DNA of 64,000 bases from Bacteroidota bacterium (GTDB lineage: Bacteria > Bacteroidota > Bacteroidia > Chitinophagales > Chitinophagaceae). Positions 44,603 to 53,948 of this stretch are shown in pieces. The stretch spans positions 1 to 64,000 of the forward strand of contig JAGWRO010000091.1 in the NCBI GenBank assembly GCA_028876495.1, in the 5' to 3' direction. The notes below the pieces were generated by a model, which did no database searches, was not told the origin of the DNA, and saw only the letters and a list, made by a program, of their open reading frames with translations. Position numbers and translations under genes: made by a program. Positions within the stretch are counted from its first letter, which is position 1, and each line of letters starts with the position of its first letter.

Positions 44603-46162
44603 TTGAGTTTGAATAAGGAACTTATTATAAATGCTGCCCCTCAGGCAGTTGAAATAGCCTTACTTGAGGATAAAAAGCTAGTGGAAATGCATAATGAAAA
44701 TGCAAATTCAAGCTTTGGCGTTGGCGATTTGTATTTAGGAAAAGTAAAAAAATTAATCCCTGGACTTAATGCCGCTTTTATTGATGTGGGTTTTGAAAAA
44801 GATGCTTTTTTGCATTACTCAGATTTAAGCCCTTACATCCGTTCTATCTTAAAGTTTACAAAAGCAGCAATAAATGAGAATTCCCCTTCAGGAATTAATT
44901 TTGAAAATTTCCAAGTAGAACCTGAAATTGTAAAGACCGGAAAGATCGCTGAAGTTTTAAGCGGTAAACCCAATGTTCTTGTTCAGATTCTAAAAGAACC
45001 AATCGCCGCAAAAGGCCCACGCCTTAGTTGTGAAATTTCACTACCGGGTCGATACGTTGTTCTAACTCCTTTCAATGATATCATTGCTGTTTCCAGAAAG
45101 ATTCATTCTTCAGATGAAAGAAAAAGGTTGCAGAAAATCATTGAATCAGTGAAACCCAAAAACTTTGGAGTAATTGTGCGTACAGCAGCTGAAGGTAAAC
45201 CGGCTAATGAACTCCATGAAGATTTATTAGGATTGATCAATACCTGGAAAAACATACAGAATAATCTTAAAGACGCTGTTCCTCCTACAAAAATTTTGAG
45301 CGAAGAAGGGAAAACGAACAGCATTCTCCGCGATTTACTTACTGAAGATTTTAATAAAATTGTTGTAAATGATAAAAACATTTACAATGATACCAAAACC
45401 TATCTTCAGCGTATTGCACCTGAAAAAATAGATATCCTTTCTTTTCATAGTAATGGCTCGCCTATTTTTGATACTTACGGGGTTACCCGGCAGGTGAAAG
45501 CCTCTTTTGGTAAAACCGTCAACTTGCCAAGTGGCGCGTATCTTATTATTGAGCATACAGAAGCATTACACGTAATTGATGTAAATAGCGGCTACAAAAG
45601 TGTGGGAAACAACCAGGAGCAAAATGCTTTGGAAACCAACCTTGAAGCAGCAGCAGAAATTGCCAGGCAACTAAGGCTAAGAGATATTGGAGGAATCATT
45701 GTTGTGGATTTCATCGATATGAAACTTCCTGAAAACAAAAAGAAACTTGCTGAACAGATGGATTTGTTTATGCGTAAAGACAGAGCAAAGCATGCTGTAC
45801 TGGCCATTAGCAAATTTGGATTAATGCAGATTACCCGGCAACGGATGAAGCCTGAAACCAACATCAATACGATGGAGTTGTGCCCAAGTTGCGGGGGTAC
45901 CGGTAAAGTATCATCAACTTTGGTTCTTGAAGATGAGATCGAAAAAAACCTCAGCTACCTCATCATGCAAAAGCATACAGGATTAACTATTGAAGTTCAT
46001 CCTATAATGTACGCATATCTCACCAAAGGCTTTATTTCCAGGCGTATGAAATGGAGCATGAAGTTTAAAGAAAAGATAAAAGTGCGTTCCAACTCTAATT
46101 ACCATCTTACCGAATTTCACTTTTTTGATAAAAGCAATGAAGAAATAAAATTGCAATTGTAA
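44603..46162 (+). CDS. rng: Ribonuclease G (RNase E/G family)
   Basis: 519 residues from a TTG start (MSLNKELIINAAPQAVEIAL). The S1-like domain (GVGDLYLGKVKKLIPGLNAAFIDVG) precedes the catalytic DNase I-like region with metal-binding Asp residues in LHVIDVNSGYKS and IIVVDFIDM, and the zinc-link CPSCGGTGKV. There is no degradosome scaffold, so it is the short RNase G type. It processes 16S rRNA 5' ends and decays mRNA. A 7/8 -7 box (TACTTTCG, 44533-44540) lies upstream. Confidence 0.95.
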   Translation: MSLNKELIINAAPQAVEIALLEDKKLVEMHNENANSSFGVGDLYLGKVKKLIPGLNAAFIDVGFEKDAFLHYSDLSPYIRSILKFTKAAINENSPSGINFENFQVEPEIVKTGKIAEVLSGKPNVLVQILKEPIAAKGPRLSCEISLPGRYVVLTPFNDIIAVSRKIHSSDERKRLQKIIESVKPKNFGVIVRTAAEGKPANELHEDLLGLINTWKNIQNNLKDAVPPTKILSEEGKTNSILRDLLTEDFNKIVVNDKNIYNDTKTYLQRIAPEKIDILSFHSNGSPIFDTYGVTRQVKASFGKTVNLPSGAYLIIEHTEALHVIDVNSGYKSVGNNQEQNALETNLEAAAEIARQLRLRDIGGIIVVDFIDMKLPENKKKLAEQMDLFMRKDRAKHAVLAISKFGLMQITRQRMKPETNINTMELCPSCGGTGKVSSTLVLEDEIEKNLSYLIMQKHTGLTIEVHPIMYAYLTKGFISRRMKWSMKFKEKIKVRSNSNYHLTEFHFFDKSNEEIKLQL

Positions 46163-46261
46163 TCTGCAACTCTTTCGCCCTTTCTTTACAAAATTTTTGT
46201 TCTTCCCGCTCAGGAATCCGTTTGCATTTTCTCTCTATAATTTTTTCATTCTCATATTTAC

Positions 46262-46293
46262 TTTGCCTGTTAATATTTCAGTCATTAGTTTTG
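46262..46293 (+). promoter_or_regulatory. Consensus promoter of the aldo/keto reductase gene
   Basis: TTTG (46262-46265), 20-bp spacer, TAGTTTTG (46286-46293): a perfect match at both elements with ideal spacing. It is the clearest mRNA promoter in the window. Confidence 0.75.
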
Positions 46294-46337
46294 TACAAAT
46301 CGATTTTATCATTTTATCACATTATTAAGTAAAAACT

Positions 46338-47336
46338 ATGGCTTATCAAGCAGATGCAAACAGGTATAAAAAAACCAATTACCGCCGTTGTGGAAACAGT
46401 GGAATAAAGTTGCCTTTAATTTCACTCGGCCTTTGGCACAACTTTGGTGAAATTGATGATTATGAAAATTGCCGAAATATTTTACATACTGCCTTTGATA
46501 ACGGTATTACCCATTTTGATTTAGCGAATAATTACGGACCTCCCGCAGGCGCAGCGGAATCAACCTTTGGTAAAATTTTTAAGCAGGATTTTAAAAGCTA
46601 CCGAGATGAATTAATTATTTCGTCCAAAGCCGGGTATTTTATGTGGGACGGGCCTTATGGCGATTGGGGTTCAAAAAAATATTTAGTAGCAAGCCTGGAT
46701 CAAAGTTTAAAAAGAATGGGCCTGGAATACGTAGATATTTTTTATCATCATCGCCCTGATCCTGAAACACCTCTTGAAGAAACAATGACAGCCCTGGACC
46801 TGATCGTTCGTCAGGGAAAGGCTTTATATGTAGGCATCTCCAGTTATCAGCCACACGAAGCAAAAAAAGCAATTGACATGCTACGGCAATTAGGCACTCC
46901 ATGTCTTATTGTACAACCTCGATATTCTATGTTTGACCGCTGGGTTGAAGATGGATTATTAGATGTTTTAGAAAAAGAAAAAGTAGGCTGTATTACTTTT
47001 TCATCTTTAGCTCAAGGGCTTCTCACCAATAAATACCTTAAAGGAATTCCTGAAGATTCCAGAATAGGACGCCACCTTGAAAACGGGGCCATTACTGCAT
47101 CGCAAATAACGGATGCAACCATCAGCAAAGTAAAACAGCTTAATAAAATTGCTGAAAACAGGAATCAATCCCTGGCTCAAATGGCTCTGGCATGGGTTTT
47201 AAAAGATGAGCGAATTACTTCAGTTATTCTTGGAGCAAGTAAAGCAAAGCAAGTAACAGAAGGAATTGAAGCAGCGAAAAATACAAACTTTAATAAAGAA
47301 GAACTCCACAAAATTGAATTTATTTTGAGACAATAA
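46338..47336 (+). CDS. Aldo/keto reductase, L-glyceraldehyde-3-phosphate reductase type (YghZ-like)
   Basis: 332 residues, TIM barrel. The opening YRRCGNSGIKLPLISLGLWHNFG, the catalytic Asp-Tyr pair in HFDLANNYGPPAG, the Lys in ISSKAG, and the His in IFYHHRPDPETPLEE are conserved. The NADPH-binding segment VILGASKAKQVTEGI is near the end. The closest named relatives are YghZ/Gpr, which detoxify methylglyoxal and L-GAP. It has its own strong promoter. Confidence 0.92.
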   Translation: MAYQADANRYKKTNYRRCGNSGIKLPLISLGLWHNFGEIDDYENCRNILHTAFDNGITHFDLANNYGPPAGAAESTFGKIFKQDFKSYRDELIISSKAGYFMWDGPYGDWGSKKYLVASLDQSLKRMGLEYVDIFYHHRPDPETPLEETMTALDLIVRQGKALYVGISSYQPHEAKKAIDMLRQLGTPCLIVQPRYSMFDRWVEDGLLDVLEKEKVGCITFSSLAQGLLTNKYLKGIPEDSRIGRHLENGAITASQITDATISKVKQLNKIAENRNQSLAQMALAWVLKDERITSVILGASKAKQVTEGIEAAKNTNFNKEELHKIEFILRQ

Positions 47337-47372
47337 TTGCGGATAGGCGCTTTACTGTTATAAAATAAAATA

Positions 47373-48098
47373 ATGGCTTCAAAAAAGATCCTTGCGTTTA
47401 GTAGTTCACGTTCAGGCAATTCAGCCTTTCTTGAAATTCCTTCTTTAATTATTAATGACTTTATTGGCAGCAAACCAACAATTATTGCATTTATTCCTTT
47501 TGCTGATGCAGGTAATAAATATGAAGAATATGCGCTAGCAGTTCAGGAGGGATTAAAAAATGTGGCATTAAAAATTAAGGTTGCTTTACCTTCAAATGCA
47601 GCTTCTGTTATTGAAAATTGCGATGCTATATTAGTTGGCGGCGGTAATACTTTTAAATTACTTTACGATTTGTATGAACTGAATTTGTTAAACTTGATTC
47701 GTGAGAAAGTCAACAATGGTTCTCCGTATATTGGCTGGAGTGCTGGTTCTAATATTTTAGCTCCAAAGATTTCTACAACGAATGACATGCCTATTATTGA
47801 ACCAAAATCTTTCAAAGCTCTTGGATTATTTCCTTTTCAAATTAATCCGCATTATTACAATAAAAATATAGCGGGTTTTAATGGCGAAACGCGTGATGAC
47901 CGATTGGAAGAATTTTTAAAAATGAATCCGGGAGTCTCGGTTGTAGGCTTGCCTGAAGGAAGTTATTTAAAACTTAAAGAAGAAAAGTTCGAATATTTTG
48001 GTGAGGAAGAAGGCGCATTATTTACTTCCGGAGAAAATGAAGAAGGCTTCAGAAAAAAGAAAATACATTCTGCAGAAAATATTTCTTTTCTTTTATAA
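47373..48098 (+). CDS. pepE: Peptidase E (alpha-aspartyl dipeptidase)
   Basis: 241 residues, S51 family. Catalytic Ser in GWSAGSN near residue 125, with AILVGGGNTFKLLYDLYE before it and INPHYYN after it supplying the His. It cleaves N-terminal Asp-Xaa dipeptides. It follows the aldo/keto reductase after 36 bp. Confidence 0.94.
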   Translation: MASKKILAFSSSRSGNSAFLEIPSLIINDFIGSKPTIIAFIPFADAGNKYEEYALAVQEGLKNVALKIKVALPSNAASVIENCDAILVGGGNTFKLLYDLYELNLLNLIREKVNNGSPYIGWSAGSNILAPKISTTNDMPIIEPKSFKALGLFPFQINPHYYNKNIAGFNGETRDDRLEEFLKMNPGVSVVGLPEGSYLKLKEEKFEYFGEEEGALFTSGENEEGFRKKKIHSAENISFLL

Positions 48099-48142
48099 GC
48101 ACTTATGCAACTGCACCTCGGCAGTTGGAACCTGCGGTAAAC

Positions 48143-48195
48143 GGCGGCAAGATTCGAACTTGCGACCTTTCCGATCGAATCGGAACACGATGACC
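48143..48195 (-). pseudogene. tRNA remnant (T arm and anticodon arm only)
   Basis: On the minus strand the T arm and flanks match the adjacent tRNA-Pro almost base for base, from GGTCATCG to TTGCCGCC. The anticodon stem is a different but fully paired TTCCG/CGGAA with loop ATTCGAT (anticodon TCG if read as a tRNA). No 5' acceptor strand or D stem can be formed, so it cannot be a working tRNA. It lies 43 bp from tRNA-Pro. Confidence 0.65.
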
Positions 48196-48237
48196 AATTT
48201 AAAAACCATTCATCTCTGAATGGCTCTTAAATTTTTG

Positions 48238-48312
48238 TCGGGGCGGCAAGATTCGAACTTGCGACCTCCACATCCCAAATGTGGCGCGATGACCGGGCTA
48301 CGCTACGCCCCG
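48238..48312 (-). tRNA. tRNA-Pro (TGG)
   Basis: A complete cloverleaf of 75 nt. Acceptor CGGGGCG/CGCCCCG, anticodon loop TTTGGGA with anticodon TGG at plus-strand 48275-48277, T loop TTCGAAT. CCA is not encoded. It is 24 bp downstream of tRNA-Ser, so the two are likely one transcript. Confidence 0.96.
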
Positions 48313-48335
48313 AACTCCTCGTATTAAAAAAGGGT

Positions 48336-48425
<90 letters not shown>

Positions 48426-48448
48426 TCTTTTCTGATAATTGAGGGCTG

Positions 48449-48456
48449 CAAAAGTA
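48449..48456 (-). promoter_or_regulatory. -7 box of the tRNA-Ser/tRNA-Pro unit
   Basis: Minus strand TACTTTTG, exact consensus. Confidence 0.6.
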
Positions 48457-48606
48457 GCATTCAAAATTCAAAAAAGAAAATAAAAACTTCAGTATTTAAA
48501 ATTTATTATAAATACCTTTTTTCAGGAAAACAATACCGCAGTTTTGTGAATGAATTCATGGAAAAAGATACCGGTGTTTCAGTGGGCAAACAAATAAAAG
48601 TAATTT

Positions 48607-50415
48607 TTAATTTGCCATTTGCGGATGTGTACCTAATTTTTTTCTTTCGCCAATCTGCTGGCGCCACATTGCGTAATACAAGCCCATTTTTCCCAACAAT
48701 TCCTCATGATTGCCGGTTTCAATAATTTCTCCTTTTTCCAAAACATAAATCCTGTCTGCATGCATTATGGTGCTCAGCCTGTGCGCGATCAAAATCGTGA
48801 TCTGTTCTTTTTTCGAAGAAACTTCCTTTATGGTATTGGTAATTTCTTCTTCTGTCAGCGAATCAAGAGAAGAAGTGGCTTCGTCAAAAATCAATAAATA
48901 CGGATGCCGGAGCAATGCTCTTGCTATTGACAAACGTTGTTTTTCTCCGCCGGAAACTTTTACACCTCCTTCGCCTATTAAAGTGTCAAGTCCGTTATCA
49001 GCACGCGCCAAAAGACTATTGCAGGCAGCCTTTGTTAATGCATCAAGAATTTCTGCATCTGTCGCCGAGGGATTTACAAAAAGTAAGTTTTCACGTATCG
49101 TTCCTGCAAATAATTGCGTGTCCTGGGTTACAAAGCCAATTTGAGTTCTCAATACATCAAAGTCTATATTTTCCCTGTTGATTTTATTGTATAAAATTTC
49201 TCCCTGTTGTGGAATGTACAATCCTACCAAAAGCTTTACCAACGTGGTTTTTCCAGAGCCGGACGGACCCACAAATGCAATGGTTTCACCTTTTCTTACA
49301 TCAAAACTAATATCAACCAGCGCCGGCTGTTGCGCCGAAAGATGTTTGAATTTAACGTTAATGAATTCCAGTTCTGTTATTGTATCTATCGTTTTTGGTT
49401 TTGCAGGTTTTACTTCCGGAGCTTTAGACATCAGCTCATGAAAATTTCCTAATGAAGCTTCAGCTTCGCGGTAAGAAATAATGATGTTTCCTATTTCCTG
49501 CATCGGGCCAAAAAGAAAAAAACCATAAAACGTAAGCGAAAGATATTGACCGGGAGAAATGGCATTCCTGAATATCAGCCATAGCAAAGTGAAGGTGATT
49601 AGCTGTTGCAAAAAATTAACCATTGTACCCTGGATGAAACTTAACGTACGGATGCTTTTTACTTTCCGTAATTCAAGTTTTAATATTTTAAAAGTATTGT
49701 TATTGAGCCGGGTAACTTCCTGGTTGGTTAAGCCAAGACTTTTAACCAGTTCAATATTTCGTAAAGATTCAGTGGTGGTTCCCGCCAATGCATTGGTTTC
49801 TGTAACAATCGTCTTTTGAATTATTTTTATTTTTTTACTTAGCAAACTGGTAACGATGGCGATTGCCAAAATTCCAATAACATACACAGGCATTATCATC
49901 CAGTTGAGCCTGAAAGCATAAATGGAAATAAAAATAATACTTACGATGATGACGAAAAATACATTGATAAAGTTGGTGATAAACTTTTCTGTATCGGCTC
50001 TTACTTTGGTTATTATGGATAAAGTTTCGCCGCTGCTTTGATCTTCAAAATCCTGGTAAGGCAGTCTCATGCTATGTTTAAGCCCGTCAGTAAAAATGGT
50101 AGCACCAAATTTTTGCACCAATACATTTCCAAAATAATCCTGGAAAGCTTTGGCAATCCGGCTCACCATCGCAGTACCAATCAACAACATCAGGAAAAAT
50201 AACAAACCATGATATTGCCCCTGCCCGAAAAAAAACTGGTGTTCGGTTCTCGGCGTTTTATCGGGAAAAACATGGGGATGATTAGCAAATAAATCCAGGA
50301 TTCTTCCGGCAATCCATGGAGAAAAAAGAGAAAAAACCTGGTTGACCGCTGCTAAAAAAAGTGCTAAACCAATCAGCCATTTATAAGGTTTTAAATATGA
50401 TAATAATATTTTCAT
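48607..50415 (-). CDS. ABC exporter, fused permease and ATPase (MsbA/MDR-like)
   Basis: 602 residues. Six transmembrane helices span residues about 10-310. The nucleotide-binding domain has Walker A GPSGSGKTTLVKLL, signature VSGGEKQRLSIARALL, Walker B LLIFDEATSSLD and the H-loop IAHRLST. It functions as a dimer and exports lipids or hydrophobic compounds; lipid A flipping is possible but not shown by sequence. Confidence 0.93.
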   Translation of the reverse strand: MKILLSYLKPYKWLIGLALFLAAVNQVFSLFSPWIAGRILDLFANHPHVFPDKTPRTEHQFFFGQGQYHGLLFFLMLLIGTAMVSRIAKAFQDYFGNVLVQKFGATIFTDGLKHSMRLPYQDFEDQSSGETLSIITKVRADTEKFITNFINVFFVIIVSIIFISIYAFRLNWMIMPVYVIGILAIAIVTSLLSKKIKIIQKTIVTETNALAGTTTESLRNIELVKSLGLTNQEVTRLNNNTFKILKLELRKVKSIRTLSFIQGTMVNFLQQLITFTLLWLIFRNAISPGQYLSLTFYGFFLFGPMQEIGNIIISYREAEASLGNFHELMSKAPEVKPAKPKTIDTITELEFINVKFKHLSAQQPALVDISFDVRKGETIAFVGPSGSGKTTLVKLLVGLYIPQQGEILYNKINRENIDFDVLRTQIGFVTQDTQLFAGTIRENLLFVNPSATDAEILDALTKAACNSLLARADNGLDTLIGEGGVKVSGGEKQRLSIARALLRHPYLLIFDEATSSLDSLTEEEITNTIKEVSSKKEQITILIAHRLSTIMHADRIYVLEKGEIIETGNHEELLGKMGLYYAMWRQQIGERKKLGTHPQMAN

Positions 50416-50597
50416 CCGGCAAAAATAAATTTAATAGAACGAATTATTTAATATCAGGTGTTTCTTATGATATCAAAGCATGAATGAAATTTCCAATTAA
50501 TCGAAAACACTTACATAATAAAGCAAAAAAATTTATTAAAAGTAATAATGCCTGTTTAAAACGTTTTAGCTTTACATTTTTTATAAAACATTTCTTT

Positions 50598-53525
50598 ATG
50601 AAGGACCGCTTGAAAGAATTATCAGGGCAGTTAGAAGGAGAATTATTTGCGGATGATGGGATGCGGATGCTGTATGCAACCGACGCTTCGGCTTACCAGG
50701 AAATGCCTTTGGCAGTTGCAATTCCAAAATCGGTTGATGACATCAAAAAATTAATTGCTTTTGCAAAATCAAATCATACTTCATTAATTCCAAGAACCGC
50801 CGGCACCTCTCTTGCGGGACAGGTGGTGGGCAGCGGAATTGTTGTAGATGTTTCAAAATATTTTACCAATATTATTGAAGCAAATAAGGAAGAAAATTGG
50901 GTACGTGTGCAGCCGGGCGTCATCAGAGATGAGCTTAATATGTTTTTAAAACCTTATGGTTTATACTTTGGTCCTGAAACTTCCACAGCAAACCGCGCAA
51001 TGATCGGTGGCATGGTAGGCAATAATTCCTGCGGTTCCAATTCAGTCGTTTACAGAAGCACGAGGGAACATTTGCTTGAGGTGAAAGCATTATTGAGCGA
51101 TGGCAGCGAAGCAATTTTTAAAACCGTAAGCCTGGATGAATTCCATCAAAAATGTGAAGGAGATACCCTGGAAGCTGCTATTTACAAAAATATAAGAAGC
51201 CTTTTAAGTAACTATGACTACCAATTAGAAATAAGAAAAGAGTTCCCAAAGAAAAGTGTTGAGAGAAGAAATACAGGTTATGCCCTGGATGCTTTGCTGG
51301 AGACAGCCCCGTTTGTTGCCGGCAAAGAAGATTTTAATTTTTGCAAATTAATTGCAGGATCTGAAGGAACGCTTGCGTTTATTACAGAAATCAAATTAAA
51401 TGTGGTTCCACTGCCACCAAAAGAGATAGGATTATTATGTGTTCATTTTAATTCCATAGATGAAGCATTGCGTGCGAATCTTATCGCCTTAAAATATAAA
51501 CCACGCGCGAGCGAGTTGATTGATCACTACATTTTGGAATGCACCAAAGGCAACATCGAACAAAGTAAAAATCGCTTTTTTGTAAAAGGAGATCCTGAAG
51601 CAATTTTGGTGATCGAGTATTCTGGTTCCACCCGCGAAGAAATTACACAAATTGCAATTGAATGTGAAAATGAAATGCGCGAAGCGGGACTTGGTTATCA
51701 TTTCCCGTTACTATTTGGCGATGACACCAAAAAAATATGGACATTAAGAAAAGCGGGCCTTGGTTTGTTGGGGAATATGCCTGGCGATGAAAAAGCGGTT
51801 CCTGTCATTGAAGATACGGCCGTTGACACTGCAGATTTGCCTGCCTACATCGAAGAGTTCAATAACATTTTGAAAAAATATGATTTGCATGCGGTTCATT
51901 ATGCACATGCCGGTTCAGGCGAGTTGCATTTACGTCCTATTCTCAATTTGAAAACTGCAGAAGGCAATCATCTTTTCAGAATTATAGCAGAGGAAATCGC
52001 TACGCTGGTGAAGAAATACAAAGGCTCTTTAAGTGGAGAACATGGCGATGGCAGGCTTCGTGGTGAATTTATCAAGCAAATGGTGGGCGAAAAGAATTAC
52101 GGGTTATTTAAAGATATTAAGCACACATGGGATCCCGATAATATTTTCAATCCGAATAAAATCGTGGATACGCCCCCGATGAATACGATGTTGAGATACA
52201 CGCCTGGGCAAAAAACGCCTGTTTTCAACACGGTTTTCAGGTACCACAACCAGGACGTACTGCAACATGCGGAGCAATGCAACGGAACAGGGGATTGCCG
52301 TAAAACCCATTTATCCGGCGGAACGATGTGCCCATCCTATATGGCTACCAAAAACGAAAAAGATACCACAAGAGCACGTGCTAATATTTTAAGAGAATTT
52401 CTTACCAGTTCAACAAAAATGAACCGTTTTGATCATAAAGAAATTTATGAAGTAATGGATTTGTGTCTGAGTTGCAAAGGGTGTAAATCAGAATGCCCGT
52501 CCAATGTAGATATGGCGAAATTAAAAGCCGAATTTTTGCAACATTATTACGATGCCAACGGCGTTCCTTTTCGTTCCAAACTAATCGCCAATTTTAATAA
52601 ATCGGCAAAATTGGGTGCCATAGCCCCGGGTATTTATAATTTTATGATGACCGCACCGGGAGTAAGCAATATGGTAAAGAAAACCTCAGGATTTGCAACA
52701 AAGAGATCTATGCCAACTCTCTATAAAACCACATTAAAAAAATGGTACTCAAAAAGAAAAAAAGGAAGTAACGGAAATGAACAAACGCAAAAAATAAAAG
52801 TTTATTTATTCTGTGACGAATTCACCAATTTTAATGATACTGAGATAGGAATTAAAGCCATTCTTTTATTGGAAAAACTAGGTTATGAAGTAATCATACC
52901 AGATCATGAAGAAAGTGGAAGAGCATGGTTATCGAAAGGTTTGCTAAGAGATGCAAAAAAAATCGCCAATAAAAATATTGTTGCTTTAAGTAAAATTGTT
53001 ACCGCAGAAACACCTTTAATTGGAATAGAACCAAGCGCCATACTTACTTTCAGAGATGAATATATTGATTTAGCAGATGATGAAAATTTTGCAGCAGCAA
53101 AAGAATTGTCGAAAAATGTTTTTATTATCGATGAATTTATTGCCAAAGAAATCGAAAAAGGAAACATCAAAAAAAGTTCGTTCACTATCGAAAAACGCCA
53201 CATCAAACTTCATGGGCATTGTCAGCAAAAAGCATTGTCTTCAGTAGCGCCATCTGTAAAGATGATGTCGCTTCCCGAAAATTATTCAGTAGAAACTATT
53301 CCTTCAGGATGCTGCGGAATGGCAGGTTCTTTTGGTTATGAAAAAGAACATTATGATTTATCGATGAAGATTGGCGAACTGGTTTTATTTCCTGCTGTTA
53401 GAAATAAAGAAAAAGAGGTGATCATTGCGGCACCCGGAACAAGTTGCCGCCACCAGGTAAAAGACGGAACAGGTGAAAAGGCTTTGCACACCGTGGAGGT
53501 TTTGTATGAGGCGTTAATTGTCTGA
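50598..53525 (+). CDS. Fused FAD-linked oxidase and Fe-S protein (D-lactate/glycolate/2-hydroxyacid dehydrogenase-like)
   Basis: 975 residues from the ATG at 50598. An upstream ATG at 50484 gives a 38-residue basic tail that looks non-coding. The PCMH FAD domain (IPRTAGTSLAGQVVGSGIVVDVS, IGGMVGNNSCGSNSV) is followed by the FAD-oxidase C domain (HYAHAGSGELHLRP, SGEHGDGRLRGEF). A 4Fe-4S cluster CLSCKGCKSECP lies near residue 620, and CCG-type motifs such as GCCGMAGSFGYE near 900. It joins GlcD- and GlcF-like parts in one chain and likely feeds electrons from a D-2-hydroxyacid into the respiratory chain. The stop codon lies inside the left repeat end of the GxxExxY region. Confidence 0.92.
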   Translation: MKDRLKELSGQLEGELFADDGMRMLYATDASAYQEMPLAVAIPKSVDDIKKLIAFAKSNHTSLIPRTAGTSLAGQVVGSGIVVDVSKYFTNIIEANKEENWVRVQPGVIRDELNMFLKPYGLYFGPETSTANRAMIGGMVGNNSCGSNSVVYRSTREHLLEVKALLSDGSEAIFKTVSLDEFHQKCEGDTLEAAIYKNIRSLLSNYDYQLEIRKEFPKKSVERRNTGYALDALLETAPFVAGKEDFNFCKLIAGSEGTLAFITEIKLNVVPLPPKEIGLLCVHFNSIDEALRANLIALKYKPRASELIDHYILECTKGNIEQSKNRFFVKGDPEAILVIEYSGSTREEITQIAIECENEMREAGLGYHFPLLFGDDTKKIWTLRKAGLGLLGNMPGDEKAVPVIEDTAVDTADLPAYIEEFNNILKKYDLHAVHYAHAGSGELHLRPILNLKTAEGNHLFRIIAEEIATLVKKYKGSLSGEHGDGRLRGEFIKQMVGEKNYGLFKDIKHTWDPDNIFNPNKIVDTPPMNTMLRYTPGQKTPVFNTVFRYHNQDVLQHAEQCNGTGDCRKTHLSGGTMCPSYMATKNEKDTTRARANILREFLTSSTKMNRFDHKEIYEVMDLCLSCKGCKSECPSNVDMAKLKAEFLQHYYDANGVPFRSKLIANFNKSAKLGAIAPGIYNFMMTAPGVSNMVKKTSGFATKRSMPTLYKTTLKKWYSKRKKGSNGNEQTQKIKVYLFCDEFTNFNDTEIGIKAILLLEKLGYEVIIPDHEESGRAWLSKGLLRDAKKIANKNIVALSKIVTAETPLIGIEPSAILTFRDEYIDLADDENFAAAKELSKNVFIIDEFIAKEIEKGNIKKSSFTIEKRHIKLHGHCQQKALSSVAPSVKMMSLPENYSVETIPSGCCGMAGSFGYEKEHYDLSMKIGELVLFPAVRNKEKEVIIAAPGTSCRHQVKDGTGEKALHTVEVLYEALIV

Positions 53526-53605
53526 ATTAGGATTTTTAAGATTAGTTGATTTTAGGATTTTACATGGTGTCTCATAATCCTAAATTCTTTAAATCTCAAT
53601 TCAGA
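53521..53605. repeat. Short palindromic element with TCTGAATT/AATTCAGA ends
   Basis: 85 bp starting TCTGAATTAGGATTTTTA and ending AATTCAGA. Internal AGGATT/AATCCT runs make it an extended imperfect palindrome. Its left end supplies the stop codon of the FAD/Fe-S gene. Confidence 0.6.
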
Positions 53606-53740
53606 CTTTTATTTTAGGATTAATCGTTCTTCTAATAATCTTAAACACTTTAAATCCTACAAATCTTAATCAGGATTTTGCTTTTTATATTCTTTATTTT
53701 CAGGATGCGTTAAATTATAAACCCTCTTAAAATTGGAGAC
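53606..53740. repeat. AGGATT/AATCCT-rich spacer
   Basis: Degenerate units of AGGATTTWWA in both orientations between the left palindrome and the GxxExxY remnant. No gene seen. Confidence 0.5.
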
Positions 53741-53904
53741 TTAATAAATTATCATCTCCATTTCCCGCTTAAATCCGAGTCCTTGTTTTTCCATTTCAAT
53801 AGCCAGGGCTCGCTGATAATCACTTCCTGAAAGCCATTGCCTAACGTGCTCTGGACTTTCATGGCACAGCCAATTATTTTATGAGTCAATTGTTCGTATT
53901 TCAT
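53741..53904 (-). pseudogene. GxxExxY protein gene, frameshifted and truncated
   Basis: From the ATG at 53904: MKYEQLTHKIIGCAMKVQST followed by LGNGFQEVI, the family N-terminus. One T is missing after EVI; restoring it gives YQRALAIEMEKQGLGFKRE, the expected continuation, down to a TAA after MIIY. With the base restored the frame is 55 codons, well below the usual 120 or so. So it carries both a 1-nt deletion and loss of the C-terminal half. It is flanked on both sides by AGGATT repeats. Confidence 0.8.
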
Positions 53905-53943
53905 AATCCTAATATCTTTAAATCCTAAAAATCCTAATTCAGA
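53905..53943. repeat. Right end of the repeat-bounded cassette
   Basis: Reads AATCCTAAAAATCCTAATTCAGA at its end, the inverse of the left end at 53521 (TCTGAATTAGGATTTTTA). It stops 6 bp before the comM stop codon. Confidence 0.6.
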
Positions 53944-53948
53944 CCTTT

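Noticed and set aside
48143-48195. Functional tRNA-Arg (TCG)
   Set aside because: No 5' acceptor strand or D stem can pair; only the anticodon and T arms are intact.
50484-50597. N-terminal 38-residue extension of the FAD/Fe-S protein
   Set aside because: Basic, low-complexity sequence with no family similarity; a 7/8 -7 box at 50573-50580 lies within it.
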